A DNA stretch of 64,000 nt from Siphonodentalium dalli (GCA_032622095.1 CP136067.1:92804707-92868706); one strand, 5' to 3'; shown: positions 24,461 through 37,048, counted from the first letter of the stretch. Program-made: numbers and translations. Notes: generated by a model from the letters alone, not told the origin.

Positions 24461-26400
24461 ACCCCCCCCCCCCCCCAATCACAACTAAAGGTTAAACATG
24501 GGATTTAGAACATTAATATTCACTCTTACACAGTTCCACATTCAAGGTGTGTCTTGTGTAATCGTATGTCAGTTGTAACGTTGTGAAACCGCAACCGAAC
24601 TGAATTATTCTATTGCTAAATAGTTCATGGGTGACCTGATGCATGCATCTTAGTTTTCTTGTAACCATATAGTCACTCATACGATTGGTACGGAATATAT
24701 ACACAAAATCGCATGCGCGAGTTACTGTTGTCGTATATCGGACGAGTGCAGTGGCGTAATGATCGTACGATCAGTCAAATACAAACTGTTATCCTTACGC
24801 GACGTATGCAATTATGTCATATACCAGGGGGAACTAACACACATATGCGGCTGTTAATCACACATTGGAACGGCATATTCTAACTGACCCTTCCCCACAA
24901 GTGTCTCTACATCCCTGCATTATGGATGTTGCTCAACACGGTTTCTTCCATGAAAGTGCCAAATACATATAACGATTTTTAAACTCATAGATTTAATCAA
25001 ACAACCTGGAAATTTTAAGTATTTTAGTGACTGTTCGTATTTTTCCTGCAATATTTGTTTATCATTTTAATGCTGGGAGCTGCACTGTTGTGGTATTAAA
25101 TACCACGTTCTAGTGCCTTCTCTTATATAGGAAGCCTCGTATATGTAAGAGAATGCGTTGGCACAGGGTTTTTGTAATATTTCCGGAAACTCAAGTCATG
25201 AAATTGTTAAATTTAAATGACACCATGCACTATCAGCATCAAAACTCTAATAGCAGGTAGCGTTAAGAACACTTTACACAATTACTGGTTATGTCACAAG
25301 TCTAAGACCGTATTATATATTTTAATGCGCTCTCACGTCACCCATTTTCACACTGCGCTGGTACACCAATAAAGGATTTTCAATGTCGCAACCATATGTG
25401 CGTCCGTTCTGGAATATCGACATACCCAATTATGGAACGCATTGTGAAATTAAGTAATAGCCACCATTGAATTCCTACCACTAATGGGTAGACAGACTAT
25501 TTCCATATTGTATGTCGCAAGCATATGAAAGCACTTGCCACCATATCAATATCACTCGCTTGGTATGAAATATGTTATACAAAACCGCATGTGCGTGCTC
25601 GTGTCGTGCAATGACGTAATGATAGCTTGACATGTCAAATACACTTTGCACAGAATTTCATAAACAGTCCGGAAGTCCACGCCGCATCTTAACATCTTTG
25701 CAATGTGTCTGTTCCTGCATGTTCAATGGAATCGTGAAATTGCCAGTTTGAAACTTATTTTTTTTCGGATTTTAATGCAATTGCTTGTAGCTACAGGTAC
25801 CTGATTAAATATAACTGACACCACATACCGTCAATATCAAATCACAATCATACCAAGTAGAGCTGAGAACACTGCTACCAATTACTGCTATACCACGATG
25901 CCAGTCTTATTAAAACTAGACCTAACTTTCATTACTTACATCAACTTACAGTGGACTGTAAGGAAACCTTGGTCTGGTTATTACTAGACTGCCACGATGC
26001 TAAAGCTGTAGTTTTATTTTGGTTGTACTGAGTAAATACGTCAATTATTTTCCACAGCACTACTGCATCAATAAAGGATCTTTCAGGCCATATGCCAGGA
26101 CGTGTTCATCAACGTCACAACCGTATGGACACACCTCCCAAAATATTGAAACATCACGAGTCTGGAACACATTGTTAAGAATTGAAATGACCAAATTAGC
26201 AGACTCTTGCTATCGTGTATATCGCAAGCATATGGACGCATGTGCCACTACCGGTATATCAATGTGAAACATTGGTATGCAATATATACACACAACTGAT
26301 TATGTGTGTTCCTGTCGTCAGTTTACCATATGAGTGCAAATGCGCAAAGATAGCACAATTTTTTGCACGAACAGTGAAATACCTCATGCGTTATTGTTAT
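24461..26400. repeat. Strongly diverged tandem repeats, about 600-870 bp apart
   Basis: Sets of landmarks recur in order. ATATACACAAAATCGCATGC (24694) resembles sequence near 25570 and 26280. CCAATAAAGGATTTTCA (25366) resembles ATCAATAAAGGATCTTTCA (26068). AAGAACACTTTACACAATTACTG (25264) resembles GAGAACACTGCTACCAATTA (25865). The units are old and non-coding. A C15 run is at 24462-24476. Confidence 0.45.
25113..25165. repeat. Short hairpin repeat, TCTTATATATGCGAG family, copy 1
   Basis: CCTTCTCTTATATAGG is followed by the inverted CGTATATGTAAGAGAATGC. The right arm and the sequence beyond it, to about 25195, are the reverse complement of 28755-28809. Other members are at 39654-39716 and 39931-39958. 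Confidence 0.6.
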
Positions 26401-27186
26401 GGGATCGCAGGAGTTTCATAAACTTGGGGCCATAGCACCGATGTATGTTCTTTCGTTGAGTGTCTAATTGAACATAATAATTGCTGTTTGCAGTCATGTT
26501 TCACGAACTTATATAGCTATAGTAGTACATGTACCCTGGTGTATGTAAGGCAAAATTATAGTAAATATTTGTATGTAGAGGATCTCACATGAGTTTATAT
26601 TTTGTACGGAATCTATCAATCGAGATAACTAAATTCGATTTGAGCCGAGGTTCACCGAGACTCAAATAGAATTTAGTGGATGAGGTTGATAAATTACGTA
26701 TAAAGTAGAATGAGTTTGATATACCGTTTATCACATGATCAAATAAACGAGAAGCAACGCGAAGCAACGCGAAGCAACGCGAAGTATTCATCGAAGAAAA
26801 CTATCATAAACGTCAGCAATCGCAAGTCATTTAAATAATGGCGTGACGTAATCGCACGTGATAATATTAAACGCGTGTCTTACCAATAATTATGTACCTG
26901 GTTTTGCATGTGAGTTAATTATGTGATATTAAACGTTCGTTTAATAACAGGAAATAGTGCCAGGTGACCCTTGACTTCCGGTCTGTCTTCTATTTACACT
27001 CCATATATTATGCCTTCCAATATTTTTCCAACCAGCTATAATCATGAAGAGTTTGAAAAGTTATGTCATTATATATACACCATTAAATACATCAAAGTGT
27101 CTGTATTTATCTGGGACTATTTCTTTACACGCGCAAATAATGCACAGTTACATGAAAAGTCATCCCATGTCTTATAGAAGCCGATG
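26401..27186. other. No gene seen; one short tandem repeat
   Basis: A 10-bp unit, AAGCAACGCG, is repeated about three times at 26752-26781. Otherwise AT-rich sequence without recognisable genes. Confidence 0.5.
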
Positions 27187-27653
27187 TTAGTTTAGCGTCC
27201 CATTTGTTGATTTAAGTAGGTTTTGTCGAGGCTTTAGATCATGTAATAAATATAATCTATAACTCGTCCCCAGGGTATAGGCTCTACAAAACTCGCCCAC
27301 TACATTAGGTCTGGACCTGAACAAAAGCTCGTCCAGTTCTAATTTCTGGACTCGTTTTGTAAATTCCGCTATAAACTGGGGACTCGTTGTAATCCTCTCT
27401 TTATTGCACACCCTGATCCATGGAGCAATCACATCACACAGGAGTCTTCATGTCTTTTCATTACACTTTCTGTTAGACATATATTTGCAGCCACCTTCAG
27501 TGTAAATTATGACACTTTCCAAACGTAATAGAACAAGATTTACATTCTCCAGAATTGAAGCAGTGTATATTTTCCTAAGAACAAGTTGATCAATACCCTG
27601 TACTTTCATAAGATGTTTTGCACTGAATAAATAAGTACACATCAGCTTCCTGG
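27187..27653 (-). pseudogene. Unassigned minus-strand open frame with one internal stop
   Basis: From about 27653 to a TAA at 27187 one reading frame is open except for a single TGA at 27448-27450. About 155 codons with one stop is unusual in DNA this AT-rich, and the amino-acid composition looks protein-like, for example VIAPWIRVCNKERI and KLELDELLFRSRPN. An acceptor-like AACTCCAG precedes the frame on the minus strand, so this could be a terminal exon with one inactivating substitution or a relic of an old coding sequence. I do not recognise the family, and no neighbouring exon or poly(A) signal could be assigned. The putative promoter motifs at 30689-30792 lie upstream on the same strand, but a link is only a guess. 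Confidence 0.35.
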
Positions 27654-30600
27654 AGTTAATTCCTTGTTACCTCAGGTCAAGAATCACTATACCGTGTGCA
27701 CATATTACACATGTATGCCTCCACCCCAAAAGTATCCATTGCACACATGACTACCTCCAATATAATTTAAAATAGATGATGTATTTTATGTTATCCTGTT
27801 TTCTCATCATTTCCTTTTCTAGTAGTATTATAAGGAAGCTGAAGTTGCAAGTTATTAAAATTTGTGTCCTTGGTGTTGATATTGTCTTTGTGTGTGAATA
27901 ACATTCCAAGAAGAGAGCCCACAGAAAATAGTGGATTTGACATTTGTGTCATCATAGTCAGGATACAACAGTTCCATTTAATCTCTGATTGTGAATTTTA
28001 ATTTTACACCTATCCAAAAAAATTGTCTGATGCCTTTTCAAAATGTATTCAGAACCAGTAAATGTCAGATCACAGAGTTGAACTTCTGATAGTTGATATA
28101 GTTATATAGCTATATGTGTGATAATCAGGATGTAGATCCAAAATATCCCTGAAAATAGAAAATAAAACACTTTAAGTATACAATAATACATACACAATAC
28201 AGACATGATTTTAACAAGTGTGGTTGCACAACTAATCAACTGATCAAGTGTATGGTGTATGGTAAGTACTATGGCTTCTTTTCATGGAGTTTGAACTGTT
28301 AAATAAGAGGAACTACTAACAGTCCTTTTTTATGCCAAGCAGTTTGAACTACCGAGTACAACCATGTAAATTTTTGCTGACATCTAAAAGCATTGTTGTC
28401 AACATTGAAAATAAACAGTAGTAACCACTACTGTGGCTGGGATACCAGGAGTTTGCTTTAATGAGGGTTAAATAATTATTGTGCCTACAAGTCATCCAAG
28501 CTAATTATTAGGGTCTCTTTGATTTGCCGCACCTATTCCATGAGACACCTGAGACAGTTCCCCCTACATATATTCTAAGCTGATGCTAATTATTAGTGCC
28601 ACTTTAAAATCATCTCAGAAACACAACACCTATCCCACGACAATCCATGTGTCACGTTACAGTACACCTGTGTATTAATTTCCCTACATATATTATCTTC
28701 TAAGCTGATACTACTTCTTATCTGATGCTATTTATTAACCCTTTCCTAACTGGAGCTTCCTGAAATTTTGCAAAAACCCTGTGCCAATGCATTCTCTTAT
28801 ATATGCGAGTCGCCAATATGGCACCTCACCTACTAGTAAAAAAGATAATGCATTGGCCAAGTCTTTCTCAGGAAAAGGGAGCGATTGCTCCCACACCTAT
28901 AATTACTGGCAATATTTTATTCGCAATTTGCACTTGTAAAAATGTTCACGGTCACTGTAATAGTTGATTAAGGTATATAGGTTGATCGAAGGTATATTTA
29001 TAACCTTTCCCATCAGTTAAATTATGGGCATGTGAAAAGTTTAACTGGACATATGTCTATCCCACAATATCGGCGTTGGCCATGTGTTCTGTGATGGGAA
29101 CCATTACTTAAACAGTTGCTACTATGATGATAATAAGACATATATCTTTCAAGCTAAGTTTGCAGCGGTACAAGTAACTTAAAATGGTTGAGTTTTAACT
29201 GCGATGAATAGTGGCTTGTCACTGGGGATCAGTGTCCACTGAGCCACTGACCATACACATGAGGAGATATATTTACTTTGAGAAAAGTTCTACTTGTGTC
29301 AGCTTGCGTGAAACGAAAGGAGAACAATGTAATTGTACTTGCTCTCACTAATCGTTAGCTGACTAAACAATAAAAGAATTGAAAGACAGACCAATTGGGT
29401 TTTAACATAACCAAAAATCATGTTTGGTAGCGATTTCGCATTCGGTAAGTTAATCCATTTTTATATCTCAGCTTACACATGGATAGGCCTACATGTACAT
29501 GGGGAAACCGAAAACATGCATGGTTAACTGATCATGATGGTTTGCATGATATTTGTTTCGGTTTAATGTATAGTGTTTTCACAATGGAGTTGTGTTAGAA
29601 ATTTGTTTTGTATTTATAACTGGAAGAGGCAAAAGTGTGTAACGGTAAAGTTCGGCAAAAAAATTAGGTTTGAGGTCCTGAACATGGATTTTGGTCAGTC
29701 GAAACATGGAATTTTTGTTGGCCTTTTTATATGTACCGGTACTGGTGCATGCAGTGCATTTACATGTATGTTGTGTATGGCGGTTCTCAAATATATATTC
29801 AACATCGATTAAGAACTGTATCTGTAGCTGCGTAAATTTAAAACTGAGCGAAAAATAATAATGTTTATACATGAGTGTCAGAGAGACTATTATAATATTA
29901 CAAATATTAGGATGAAAGTTAAAAAAAATTATAGCTGGATCCAAGACAATTCCCGCTACGTTCGGTATTTCCTTGCAATCATGATTATCTTGAAGATGAA
30001 GTGTATAAACATACTAGTAGTGTGAAGGTGAGGCCATTTGGTATTGCAAAATGGCAGAATGGGTAATAATAATACGGTACCAGTTTACTCTGACAAGTTT
30101 CAAAACTGAAAACAAACTGTTATATTAATAAACGGTACTGTACTGTAGTCAGTGTTGTGTACGGAAGACTTATTGTATTATTCCATACTTTCTCATCAGG
30201 ATTATCACCGTGAAAACCATTTTACCATCGCCGTGTGTCAGTGTTCTATCATTCGACAACTCAACAATGCGAGAATTCGATTGCTTCCGTTCTGTCTAAA
30301 TAATTTCTGGTCGCAGGTACGGTAATGACACGTTTGACAAAACTGTGTTCATAAATTTATTTTGTCGCTGTGTACGTAACATAGTACCCGCAAGTATAAT
30401 CACAAATGAAGTAGATGCTTGATTCGTTCAAATTGTAATTTCTAAATTTGTTGCAAGAGTGAATCGTGGAATTATGACTTAGAACACGAGTCACTAAACT
30501 TGGAGTCAACGGTCAAGAGTCAGTCTGCCATCGCCTGGAAATTGACTGGAATTGGTGACTTTGTCACATTCGCCGCCATACAAGGCATACAATGGTACAT

Positions 30601-30660
30601 CCTACACCCGATACTGATAATGTACATGTACTCACTTTGTATATCATAATGTAAGCAGTT
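27654..30660. other. No gene identified
   Basis: AT-rich sequence. An arm of the TCTTATATATGCGAG hairpin family is at 28755-28809. A start codon followed eight codons later by a consensus donor (GTAAGT at 29445) is seen near 29420 on the plus strand, but nothing supports it as an exon. Several open frames up to about 120 codons have no recognisable domain. Confidence 0.4.
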
Positions 30661-30688
30661 TTTTTCTCGACCAACGCGTGTGTTGTGA

Positions 30689-30792
30689 TTGGTAATTCGT
30701 GGAAATAATAATCCGAGGTGGCGATTTTCAACTTTGTTTGAATAGCATAACTTGCCTAGCAACCGTTTGTGAGCAACGTTGATGCTGATTGG
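30689..30792. promoter_or_regulatory. X-box plus two inverted CCAAT boxes
   Basis: CTTGCCTAGCAAC (30751-30763) is close to the RFX-factor X-box, a palindrome of the GTTGCC..GGCAAC type. CTGATTGG (30785-30792) is a Y-box/NF-Y site, and another inverted CCAAT (ATTGG) lies at about 30689. The order and the 30-base spacing resemble RFX/NF-Y composite promoters. The downstream sequence is relatively GC-rich, with a hairpin CCGCCCCTGCGGGGCG near 30966. No transcript start or gene is visible, so this is a motif-based suggestion only. Confidence 0.35.
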
Positions 30793-31004
30793 TTAAGACA
30801 AACGCGATTATCCACTCGCTGCATATGGGGATTGGGAAGACGAGTTCAAAGTTCAAAGGGTCATGATATATTTTTAGAAACTTATTTTTCGTTTAGCAGT
30901 ATTGCAGATTCAGTGCTCTCCCAGCGTCGAGTGCGTACGCCCATTACCAACTAAATCCACGGTTCCGCCCCTGCGGGGCGTCGCGTTAGTGGGCTTATAA
31001 AGTT

Positions 31005-31560
31005 CACTATTATAAGAGTATCAAATTCCAAGATGGCGTCCAGTATGGCAATCAAGTTTTATTTTAAGACTTAGTGAAGGCACATACGAAAACTCAAGAA
31101 AAGGAACGCCCCCAATGGTAACATGTATATTATCGTAATTACTACATAGAATAACATGTAATACCAAACAATAGTTTGACCATTTATCCCTCCGTCCAAA
31201 GTCATAACATTCGAAATAAAGTTAACGCCTGGGAATGGAACCACGAATGTCAGATATTAATTTACATGTGACAATTGCCATTCAGGTTCGTTATTATAAG
31301 TGTATCATAATCCAAGATGGAGTTCAATATGGCGGCAACTTTTATTTTAAAACTTAGTGAACGGGCATGCGACAAATACAGAATGGGAACGTCCCCCCAA
31401 TGGTATATTGTATATCATTGTACTGCCTACATAGAACATTACGTATCAAACATTAGATTCACAATTAATCAATATTATCAATTGATAAACTAATAAGCAA
31501 AGAGTATTACAAAGGTATTATGTATGAGTTTCCATTATTAATAAATGGCGATTTTTTTCT
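31005..31560. repeat. Two-unit tandem duplication with AAGATGG motifs, period about 285 bp
   Basis: CCAAGATGGCGTCCAGTATG at 31028 resembles CCAAGATGGAGTTCAATATG at 31312. Each is followed by TTTATTTTAARACTTAGTGAA and, about 60 bases later, by a CCCCCAATGGTA segment and ACATAGAA. There is no conserved open frame. Confidence 0.75.
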
Positions 31561-32599
31561 GTTTGCGTGATGACGGAGACCAAAATATGGCGGTCAAGTA
31601 TATAAACAAAACATCTAATGAGCTTTGTCATTTTGCAGATTTATAAGACTTGTAATGTCTCCACTTGTATATATTATGGCGTTTCATTACATTTATTTCA
31701 TTACAATAGTCATATGAAATAGTTGTTATATCATTATAATATCGTTTAATTTGCGAAAATAATAGATGCGCAGTTGTGGGTGACATTTCGTGCGACATAT
31801 GTGACAACAACACTCGCTATTATAATGATATATGGTAGATATTCATAACCAGTTTTAAACACTTATACATACTTGCTGTCGTGCGCGTTATGTACGTGAG
31901 TGGGATTTTACAAATGAAATTATAATGACAAAACATGAGTTGTGGGTGTGTTCACATTTCTTGGCATTTTTGTTATTGCAAAAACATTTTGGATCATTTG
32001 TAAAAGTGGTATGTGGAATAAAGGACATATCTAAATTATCAGCATAAAACAAAATCGGGCTGTTGATATCTTCGATTTATCGACGTTCGTAATTCTGGAT
32101 CGCCTATCGCCACAAGATTTCTTGATGTATTCATTTGGCTGCCATTCGCTGAGTGGGTTATATTCCTCAATGGTAAACAACGAGGGTGAATTTTTTGTAG
32201 AATGTTTATCGTTCATATGCACCATCTAGTCCTCGTGTGTACCACCACTCACGTTGAGTGAGAAACAGCATTGGTGTTATTGGTCTGACACTCATGTATA
32301 ACGTCATGTTATCCTGAATAGCAACCCATCTTATTTTCTATATATCATGTAATTGTATATACTGTTGTATTTCACGTCTCCATTGAGCGGAGGAATACAC
32401 AATCTCTCTCTATCTGAGTTTTGTGCAGTGAATGTGATACTTGTGGAAATGTAAGATTTTCGTTTAAAACCAATACGAAAAATGGCGAGTTTGTTGTCAC
32501 GGAATGGTGTTTTCATGCAGATGACGTTAGCGAAAATTGACTACTTGAAGTCCGAATGGGCTTAACCCGTCGCCGGTGATACGTAAAGAGGTATTGTGC
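31561..32599. other. No gene seen
   Basis: AT-rich non-coding sequence; a third, weaker ATATGGCGGTCAAG word is at about 31586. Confidence 0.4.
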
Positions 32600-32940
32600 A
32601 CTAAATTCGGCCATGTATGGGACCATCTACTTTTATACTCAACAGCATAATAATTATATGCAACAAATGATTTGAAATTAATAAAGTTGAGCCACGGATA
32701 AGTGCAAAATACACTCGTGTGCTATAAATTAGGAACGATGCAAATAACATGGTAATGAAAATGAATTTATGACTGGAGTCATAAATTAATTTTCATTATA
32801 ATTACCATGTAGTTTGCATCGTTCATAGAGCACAGGAGTGTATTTTGCACTAATCCGTTGTTCAAATGTATTCTTTTGTTGCATATATTCTGCTGACTAT
32901 AAAAGATGGTCCCATAAATGGCCGGACTTAGTGTAGCTTA
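32600..32940. repeat. Imperfect palindrome of about 340 bp
   Basis: The centre is TTTATGACTGGAGTCATAAA (about 32766-32785). Matching arm landmarks include GTGCAAAATACACTC (left) with GAGTGTATTTTGCAC (right), AACGATGCAAA with TTTGCATCGTT, and the outer ATGGGACCATC with GATGGTCCCAT. Arms are interrupted by small loops. It resembles a MITE with long inverted repeats or a head-to-head duplication; no terminal target duplication was identified. Confidence 0.8.
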
Positions 32941-33455
32941 GTGTAACTTAATTTAAGGTTAACACTGTCGCATATGGATAATAAGAAGTTGTTTGTAACC
33001 TACTTGTCTCGGGAGAAAATTTACATTTCTCTAATAATGTTCAGGGCATGTAATTTGAACGCACTGATAGGCACAAGCTCTGTTGTTCTTTTGAGCTGGT
33101 GTGTGTTCACGCTCTTCGAACGAAAGATTATCACAAATGTTGTGCACATGGGTCGGCCTTTAATGGTCAAAATAACACAATCTCTAGTAGTAATTGTACT
33201 CAAACTCCTGAAAAATACTGAAATTTAAAGGTATACCAGCCTGTCATTGAAACAAATCGTCGTCGAATGGTGAAATTTAAGGGTGTATTTTAAAATTAAT
33301 CCAATTGAATATGGTATTGGTCAATCTGATATAAATTCCGTAATGCATGCGGTAGATATGCGTAAAACAGTCAGCATTAAACAGAAATCGAGCTGCTGAT
33401 TGACTGATTATTTTTGGCTGAGCGGGAACAAATCATGCTCTACGTAAATATGTTT
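32941..33455. other. No gene seen
   Basis: An 84-codon open frame (32974-33228) is hydrophobic and has no recognisable domain or conserved counterpart. Confidence 0.35.
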
Positions 33456-33870
33456 AGGAATCACTGAACTAAATGGTTTCCCATAGGCGACAGTGTTAAC
33501 GTTTTGTCCCAATTCACTGAATTGAAGCCTGCAGGCCATATCAGTGATGTTTGCCCAGCTAGATTGACACCAGTTGATCACGAAAATGCAAGAAACATCA
33601 TAGGTCATGTGTTTACTTTTTAAAATAAATCCCAAAGTCTACGACAGGGCTATCTCACAGCCAAATTACAGCAGCTAGTTAAATAAATTTCTCGCTCACA
33701 AAAATCCATTCCCCCATTCATTCACCAGTTTAAATTATTTAGATATTATGTACAAACAAATAAACGCGATGTCATCCTTTAATAACGTGTCGCATGTATC
33801 AGGTATCAGTTACCTTCACCTTCCACGGTGTACTCGCTCCCCGACACATTTAGCTCCCTGATTCTTATAT
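33456..33870. repeat. Duplicated block, copy A
   Basis: About 400 bp closely matching 34754-35190, starting AGGAATCACTGAACTAAATG. A plus-strand frame of about 70 codons shared with copy B is broken here by a TAA within TTTACTTTTTAAAATAAA. The family is not recognised. Confidence 0.8.
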
Positions 33871-34753
33871 ATATGTATATGTGTGAAACACAGCGATTCT
33901 TATAGTATTTTATCAAAATATAGACCTTACTGAAATCAAAAATGGATTATATCGAGCAGTAGTGGTTTATTTGTCCAATATGAGACATCCTGAAAATTAG
34001 TGTCAATCCTCAAAATAAACCCAAAAAATTTAGATATTTGTTTCAATTTTACTAGCTGATGCATCTCGTATAACTGAAGAATGCCCTTATATACCATACT
34101 ATTACTACATGGAAATGTTAATATACATTTTGAGAGGGATATCTTGTCCAATTTCAAATACTTTTCGTGCAGAATTTGGCAATTTATAATAAACATTTAC
34201 CAAAATTAACAGAAAATTAAAATAAAAAATACTTTAATAGCAATATAAAGCAACCATAAGTCAATTTAAATATCTAAACATAATGATACAACATCAAACA
34301 CAGCCTCAGGCATGAAATTTTACCAGATGGCAGGGCATACTTTCTGTTTAACAAACCTGCCATGGCAATTTTGCACGACAGTAACTCTAGTGGTGATGCC
34401 ATCACCCCCCCCCCCCCCCCCCCGACTTGGTGTGGGCTACGGTCCCCGATAAGACTACTGGGTGCCGGAAAAGCTTAATTGGGTCAACTGTCACCTTTTC
34501 CCAATGGGGGGGGCTAACACTCCTCAAAATTGTGGGGAGAGGGGCTTTAGACCCCCTGAACCCTAATGGTTCCTGATGTCCATGCAAAATTCCCAGATTT
34601 ATCACTTTCTTTACTACCTACAGGCGAATCCATGGTTTCTTCTTTAAATATGTCCAAAATGTGGTCATTATCATTTGAAAATAAGAAAATATGGAATTAA
34701 CAACTTATCGTGGCGAGACGTGAAATTTCGTAAAATTATTTTTTTCTTCTTAT
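33871..34753. other. Spacer between the duplicated blocks; no gene seen
   Basis: AT-rich on the left, with a C19 run at 34405-34423 and a GC-richer patch following it. No recognisable coding sequence. Confidence 0.4.
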
Positions 34754-35190
34754 AGGAATCACTGAACTAAATGGTTTCCCATAGGCGGCAGTGTTAACGT
34801 TTTGTACAAATTTACTGAATTGAAGCATGCAGGCCATACCAGTGATGTTTACCCAGCTAGATTGACACCAGTTGATCACAAAAATGCAAGAAAAACCATA
34901 GGTCATGTGTTTACTTTTTTAAATAAATCCCAAAGTCTACGACAGGGCTATCTCACAGCCAAATTACAGCAGCTAGTTAAATAAATTTCTCGCTCACAAA
35001 AATCCATTCCCCCATTCATTCACCAGTTTGAATTATTTAGATATTATGTACAAATCAAATAAATGCGATGTCATCCTTTAATAACGTTTCGCATGTATCA
35101 GGTGAAGGCCATTCTTCAGTTACCTTCACCTTTAGCATTCCACGGTGTACTCGCTCCCCGACTCTAGAACACATTTAGCTCCCTGATTCC
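34754..35190 (+). repeat. Duplicated block, copy B, with an open 70-codon frame
   Basis: It is preceded by a splice-acceptor-like TTCTTCTTATAG. From about 34766 to the TAA at 34982-34984 one frame is open and contains ARLTPVDHKNARKTIGHVF and KSQSLRQGYLTAKLQQLVK. The same frame in copy A differs at about nine residues and carries one stop. This might be a fragment of a gene or transposon protein; I do not recognise it. Confidence 0.5.
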
Positions 35191-36587
35191 TATAGATGGC
35201 CAGGAAGAGTCTGTTGGGGTGGACGTTTTGGAAAGGGTCTTGAGATTTTTATGCTGTTTATAATTTGTGCAGTAAATTGGGTAGTTATGAAAATGCAAAA
35301 GTTTCGTTTAAAAATGTAAAGAAGAGGGCGCGTTTGTCATTGTGAGTAACGGATGACATTCTAATAAAAAATGAACCACCCATCGCCGGATGTGTTTACA
35401 GTTAACCTATATATTAGTTGTTCGTAGCATACACATCACACAGATCGAGAATCGAAATATAATCATTCCCTCTCAATTACGGTATGATGATGTGTATGAA
35501 TTATCCACCCCACCCCCGGAAATCGAAATATAATTACCCCACCCCCTCACCCATAGTATGATACGGACGACAAACCTACCAAATTGAATTACCCCTTTCA
35601 ATTGGCATATATGACGCAATCATAAAAAGAATCAATAAAACGTCCAACATTTGGATCAAAAGGAAAATACTTAACAGTGACAAAGGAACAAAAGAAGTGA
35701 TTTAAAAAACGGCCGTTTTCACGTCCATTGAACTTGTACATAAGATATGCTCTAAGCCATAGATTCATAATGGAAACACAAAACATTAAACATGGTTCAT
35801 GGTTAGAAAATACACCATGCGGGGAAACGTGGTACTTGATTTAACCGTTGTTGAGTGCAATATTCGATAATGCTTTGAGAATGCATGAACAAATAAAATG
35901 TATGTTTCACTTTCCATAACAATCTTGTATTATGTCCCGTGTATGTGATCTGCAGAATTAAGCAACCAGCTCTTGCAGCTACAGTGTTGGGTTATTCTAG
36001 TTATCCAGAAATGTTGGAACACATATATGCGCCACTTCATTCAAGAACACGACGATATGCCTCCGCCCCACGTACGGTACTATCTAGTCGCATATATCAT
36101 ACTTATTATTTGCAGTGGTATCAATAACAGTGTTAAAACATAATGATAAGTTCTGCTTGATGTACATTTAGGTCGCTGTGATTTTTTTTTTGTATATACA
36201 CAGTCGAGTAACTTGAGGAGCCGTTGGAAACTGTATATGTCATCGGATAAATATTGTTTAGGAAAATAATTTTGTTAGCAACACGTTGCGCAACTTGAAA
36301 GTTCGCGAATTAATAATTGAGCGAACCAACTACTGTTCAACTGTGTGTAGGAGAACACTATAATATATGTGTTCCCTGATCACAAATCTGCTCTCAACGG
36401 GATCCGATCCCGCTTCGGAATTGCTGTGTGAGTTGTGATGGCTTGATTCACGATGATGTCTTCGCGTGTTAAAGAACCGCGTTCTCATCGATTGATGAAG
36501 ATGTCCACGTGTTGCTACGAACACTCTGTTGCAGAATAACTCTACTCGACATGTCGATTATATGGGCATACAGCGACTTGTGCATTG
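35191..36587. other. Region upstream of lectin copy 2; no gene seen
   Basis: AT-rich sequence with no exon-like element I can support. Confidence 0.4.
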
Positions 36588-36599
36588 TTATATATGCAG
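36588..36599 (+). promoter_or_regulatory. Possible TATA element of lectin copy 2
   Basis: TTATATATGCAG lies about 145 bases before the proposed start codon of exon 1. It is suggested only by sequence and position; no initiator is visible. Confidence 0.2.
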
Positions 36600-36733
36600 A
36601 AAGCACCCATGATGGTGACGTCGATTACCATTCAGTGAAGTTATACTGAAATGAAAGTTAAATGCAAGATTCCGTGATTAGTTATGAATCATCCATTGTG
36701 AGAAAAACTATAAACGTTTCGTGAGTTATAGGA

Positions 36734-37048
36734 ATGGCACGATTCGATCACGTAGTAACCATCTACCGGAATATTCTTGTTATAATCCTCTTCACTGGAA
36801 GTATATTCCGGGTTGCAGCAGCTAACAATTTACCTGACATCATATCTGCCGATTCTATAACTGAGCCCGTTGAAGAGATTACTGAAACGAAAGTCTCAAA
36901 CATCTTGCGATGTGAAAAACTTGGCAACAAAATCTATGCATGTGATCTGGTTCGATATAATATTGCGACACGAATGTGCACGTTGTTAAGGAATTCGACC
37001 AACGGTGCCAATGTGGACGGCTCGAACAAAAAGGAGAGATTCATGATG
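36734..37048 (+). CDS. Lectin copy 2, exon 1 (signal peptide and PAN/Apple-like segment)
   Basis: The 315-base coding exon ends at a consensus donor (GTGAGT at 37049) in phase 0, which fits the phase-0 start of exon 2. Residues 1-30 form a signal peptide (hydrophobic core about 14-29). Residues 54-88 resemble the C-terminal part of a PAN/Apple domain: VSNILRC, then Cys70, then the RYNIATRMCTLL motif with Cys82. Residues 35-53 are acidic and probably a linker. The start is the first ATG with a G at -3 and +4. Exons 1-4 join to a 271-residue secreted protein; PAN plus C-type lectin suggests extracellular binding of sugars or microbial surfaces. The first exon of copy 1 lies outside the window. 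Confidence 0.75.

Noticed and set aside
29579-29944. 121-codon minus-strand open frame
   Set aside because: No domain, no conserved copy, AT-driven composition.
32974-33228. 84-codon hydrophobic open frame
   Set aside because: No signal-peptide cleavage context, no homologue, next to a palindrome.
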